Under the pieces are notes generated by a model, which saw only the letters and a program-made list of their open reading frames with translations, was not told the DNA's origin and ran no database searches. Positions 5,715 through 6,766 of a DNA stretch of 6,766 bases are shown here, piece after piece; the stretch's first letter is position 1; every line of letters starts with the position of its first letter. The translations under genes were made by a program, and so were the position numbers. The DNA lies in assembly GCA_964541595.1 (NCBI GenBank), contig CAZIRO010000150.1, positions 1 through 6,766 of the forward strand, in the 5' to 3' direction. This DNA comes from CAZIRO01 sp964541595 (GTDB lineage: Bacteria; Acidobacteriota; HRBIN11).

Positions 5715-5836
5715 TGTTCAACAAATGCGCGGGAGAAGGGAAGGTGACGCAGGGTATCCCGTACAGGTGTCCCTGCGGAATCGCTATGTTCTCCTGCGAC
5801 GTGATCCTCACTCACGCCTGTGTGGGCTTCGCATGA
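5714..5836 (+). CDS. Possible small protein of 40 residues with five cysteines, bridging kdsC and plsC
   Basis: Open frame from ATG 5714 to TGA 5834-5836. Its start shares one base with the kdsC stop (TGATG) and its stop overlaps the plsC ATG (ATGA), so it exactly fills the gap between two genes in an operon whose other junctions are the same kind of overlap. The product begins MFNKCAGEGK, has a CPC motif (19-21) and ends CVGFA; cysteines are at 5, 19, 21, 28 and 37, and the second half is fairly hydrophobic. About three quarters of its codons end in G or C, more than the competing frame here. A second start is possible: GTG 5744, with GGGAGAAGGGAAG just upstream, giving 30 residues. No known family is recognised. 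It could instead be a translated leader that delivers ribosomes to plsC, or the upstream extension of plsC in another frame may be real. Confidence 0.42.
   Translation: MFNKCAGEGKVTQGIPYRCPCGIAMFSCDVILTHACVGFA
5731..5743 (+). promoter_or_regulatory. Purine-rich Shine-Dalgarno-like tract inside the kdsC-plsC gap
   Basis: GGGAGAAGGGAAG ends immediately before GTG 5744, with GGAG 8 nt from it. GTG 5744 is in the frame of the small ORF, not of plsC. No start codon in the plsC frame lies at a suitable distance from it, so it favours ribosome entry into the small frame. Confidence 0.4.
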
Positions 5837-6642
5837 TGGGGTACATACGGGCGGCATTCCGTCTCGGGTGTACATTTGTGTGGACGGTACTGATCGTTCT
5901 GGGGTCACTCGTCACCCTGCTGGGTCCCCACGGTTTGCGCCGTCGACTGCGGTGGGAACAGAGGTGGGCCCGCGGACTGTTGCGCATCTGGGGTATACGC
6001 GTGCACACGTACGGCACCCCGCCACCACCCGCACCGGCGGCGATCCTGGTGAGCAATCACTTGAGTTATGTGGATATCCCGCTCATCGTCGCCCATCTAC
6101 CCACGGTGTTTGTGGCGAAAGCGGAGATCCGGGGGTGGCCGATCATCGGCTGGCTTTCCCGATACACGGGAAACCTCTTCATCGAGCGCCATCCGGCACA
6201 GGTACTGCGCCAGATACGGAATATCCGCCAGACGGTGGAACGCGGGATCTGGGTCACATTTTTCCCGGAAGGCGGGATCACCGACCGGGACGGCGTCCGC
6301 ACGTTCCGGGTGGGACTGTTCGCGCTTGCCCGGCAGGCGCGGATTCTGGTATATCCGATGGTCATCCGGTACCGACCGTGGCATCTGCTGTACTGGGGAC
6401 CGGTGGCCATGCCGCGTCATCTCTGGCGATGGCTCCAGCAACCATACGTGATCGCGGATGTCGTGTGGCTCCCACCGGTGGATCTGTCGGACGTGGAGAT
6501 TTCGGATCTCCGCCAGCGCGTTCGACAGATTCACGAGATGATGCACCGCGCATACACCGATTTGCAGCGTCGGGACACACCTGGTGCACCGACCGCACCG
6601 GATGCGCCCATGCCCGTTTCCGTATCCGGAGCACAGGAATGA
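5833..6642 (+). CDS. PlsC-type 1-acyl-sn-glycerol-3-phosphate acyltransferase (LPLAT family)
   Basis: 269 residues from ATG 5833, the normal PlsC length. The family acylates lysophosphatidic acid to phosphatidic acid using acyl-ACP or acyl-CoA at the inner membrane. A membrane helix lies at about 11-30. Motif I is NHLSYVD (75-81) with catalytic His76 and Asp81; motif II is GNLFIERH (113-120); motif III is FFPEGGITD (143-151); motif IV is LVYPMVIRY (172-180). The C-terminal tail (about 248-269) is Pro/Ala-rich and probably disordered. The start at 5833 overlaps the small ORF stop as ATGA and has no Shine-Dalgarno, pointing to coupled translation. An earlier in-frame ATG at 5725 would add 36 Arg-rich residues before the membrane helix and is less likely. 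Related family members can acylate ornithine lipids or lysophospholipids, so the acceptor is not certain. Confidence 0.88.
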   Translation: MMGYIRAAFRLGCTFVWTVLIVLGSLVTLLGPHGLRRRLRWEQRWARGLLRIWGIRVHTYGTPPPPAPAAILVSNHLSYVDIPLIVAHLPTVFVAKAEIRGWPIIGWLSRYTGNLFIERHPAQVLRQIRNIRQTVERGIWVTFFPEGGITDRDGVRTFRVGLFALARQARILVYPMVIRYRPWHLLYWGPVAMPRHLWRWLQQPYVIADVVWLPPVDLSDVEISDLRQRVRQIHEMMHRAYTDLQRRDTPGAPTAPDAPMPVSVSGAQE

Positions 6643-6766
6643 CATCGATCCCGGCGGATTGGTTACGGCAACTGCAGGCGACGGAGCTGTTTCGTGACCT
6701 GGATCCGGAACTCTACGACATGCTGGCCACGGAACTCACCCGACTGTACCTCCCGAGCGGTTCCGT
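6639..6766 (+). CDS. Start of a cyclic-nucleotide-binding-domain protein (partial, cut by window end)
   Basis: Forty-two codons are visible from ATG 6639, which overlaps the plsC stop (ATGA) and has GGAG 7 nt upstream. The segment LQATELFRDLDPELYDML (12-29) followed by LTRLYLPSGSV (33-43, the last codon incomplete) is the usual opening of a cNMP-binding (Crp-type) domain: LF-x-x-L, a helix, then a strand ending in P-x-G. The phosphate-binding cassette would lie beyond the window. Next to plsC, a patatin/NTE-type phospholipase with an N-terminal cNMP domain is one possibility; a Crp/Fnr regulator or a transporter-linked domain are others. The fold call is moderate, the full identity open. Confidence 0.65.
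   Translation, partial: MTSIPADWLRQLQATELFRDLDPELYDMLATELTRLYLPSGS

Noticed and set aside
5656..5832. Long N-terminal extension of plsC
   Set aside because: The first part lies inside kdsC in another frame; the part from 5725 is Arg-rich, lacks a good ribosome binding site, and precedes a complete normal-length PlsC. Not fully excluded.

Overview
The window is gene-dense, moderately GC-rich bacterial DNA. The Kdo-8-phosphate phosphatase-like gene points to a Gram-negative (lipopolysaccharide-making) bacterium, and the secretory signal sequences are consistent with that. The sequence alone does not support a phylum. No tRNA, rRNA, CRISPR array, transposase or phage gene was seen.

Layout. Positions 1-206 are non-coding and repeat-rich: a 7-bp tandem repeat, a short perfect palindrome and a pair of GC-rich hairpins. 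Positions 207-3022 hold a compact five-gene unit on the minus strand, in transcription order: a GYD-domain protein, a DUF4126 membrane protein, moaD, moaE, and an exported FGE/sulfatase-modifying-factor-fold protein with a helical, TPR-like N-terminal region. Gaps are 12-26 bp, and moaD and moaE overlap by 32 bp. A 146-bp divergent intergenic region (3023-3168) carries the likely promoters for both directions. From 3169 to the right edge a plus-strand unit runs with almost no spacing: an NhaC-family Na+/H+ antiporter with an N-terminal signal peptide and periplasmic domain, a KdsC-like phosphatase, a possible 40-residue cysteine-containing small protein, a PlsC-type acyltransferase, and the start of a cyclic-nucleotide-binding-domain protein cut by the window end.

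How the genes may work together. MoaD and MoaE are the two subunits of molybdopterin synthase, so the minus-strand unit makes molybdenum cofactor; no function link to GYD, DUF4126 or the FGE-fold protein can be read from sequence. The plus-strand unit joins ion/pH homeostasis with envelope building (Kdo phosphatase for LPS core, acyltransferase for phospholipid). Its junctions are 4-bp ATGA or 1-bp TGATG overlaps, so translation is probably coupled.

The points most worth a second look are the unannotated small ORF bridging kdsC and plsC, a MoaD tail that ends Gly-Gly-Val instead of Gly-Gly, the loss of the FGE catalytic cysteines in the FGE-fold protein, and the fused periplasmic domain on the antiporter. 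I see no clear evidence for an entirely new system; the small ORF is the best candidate for something undescribed.
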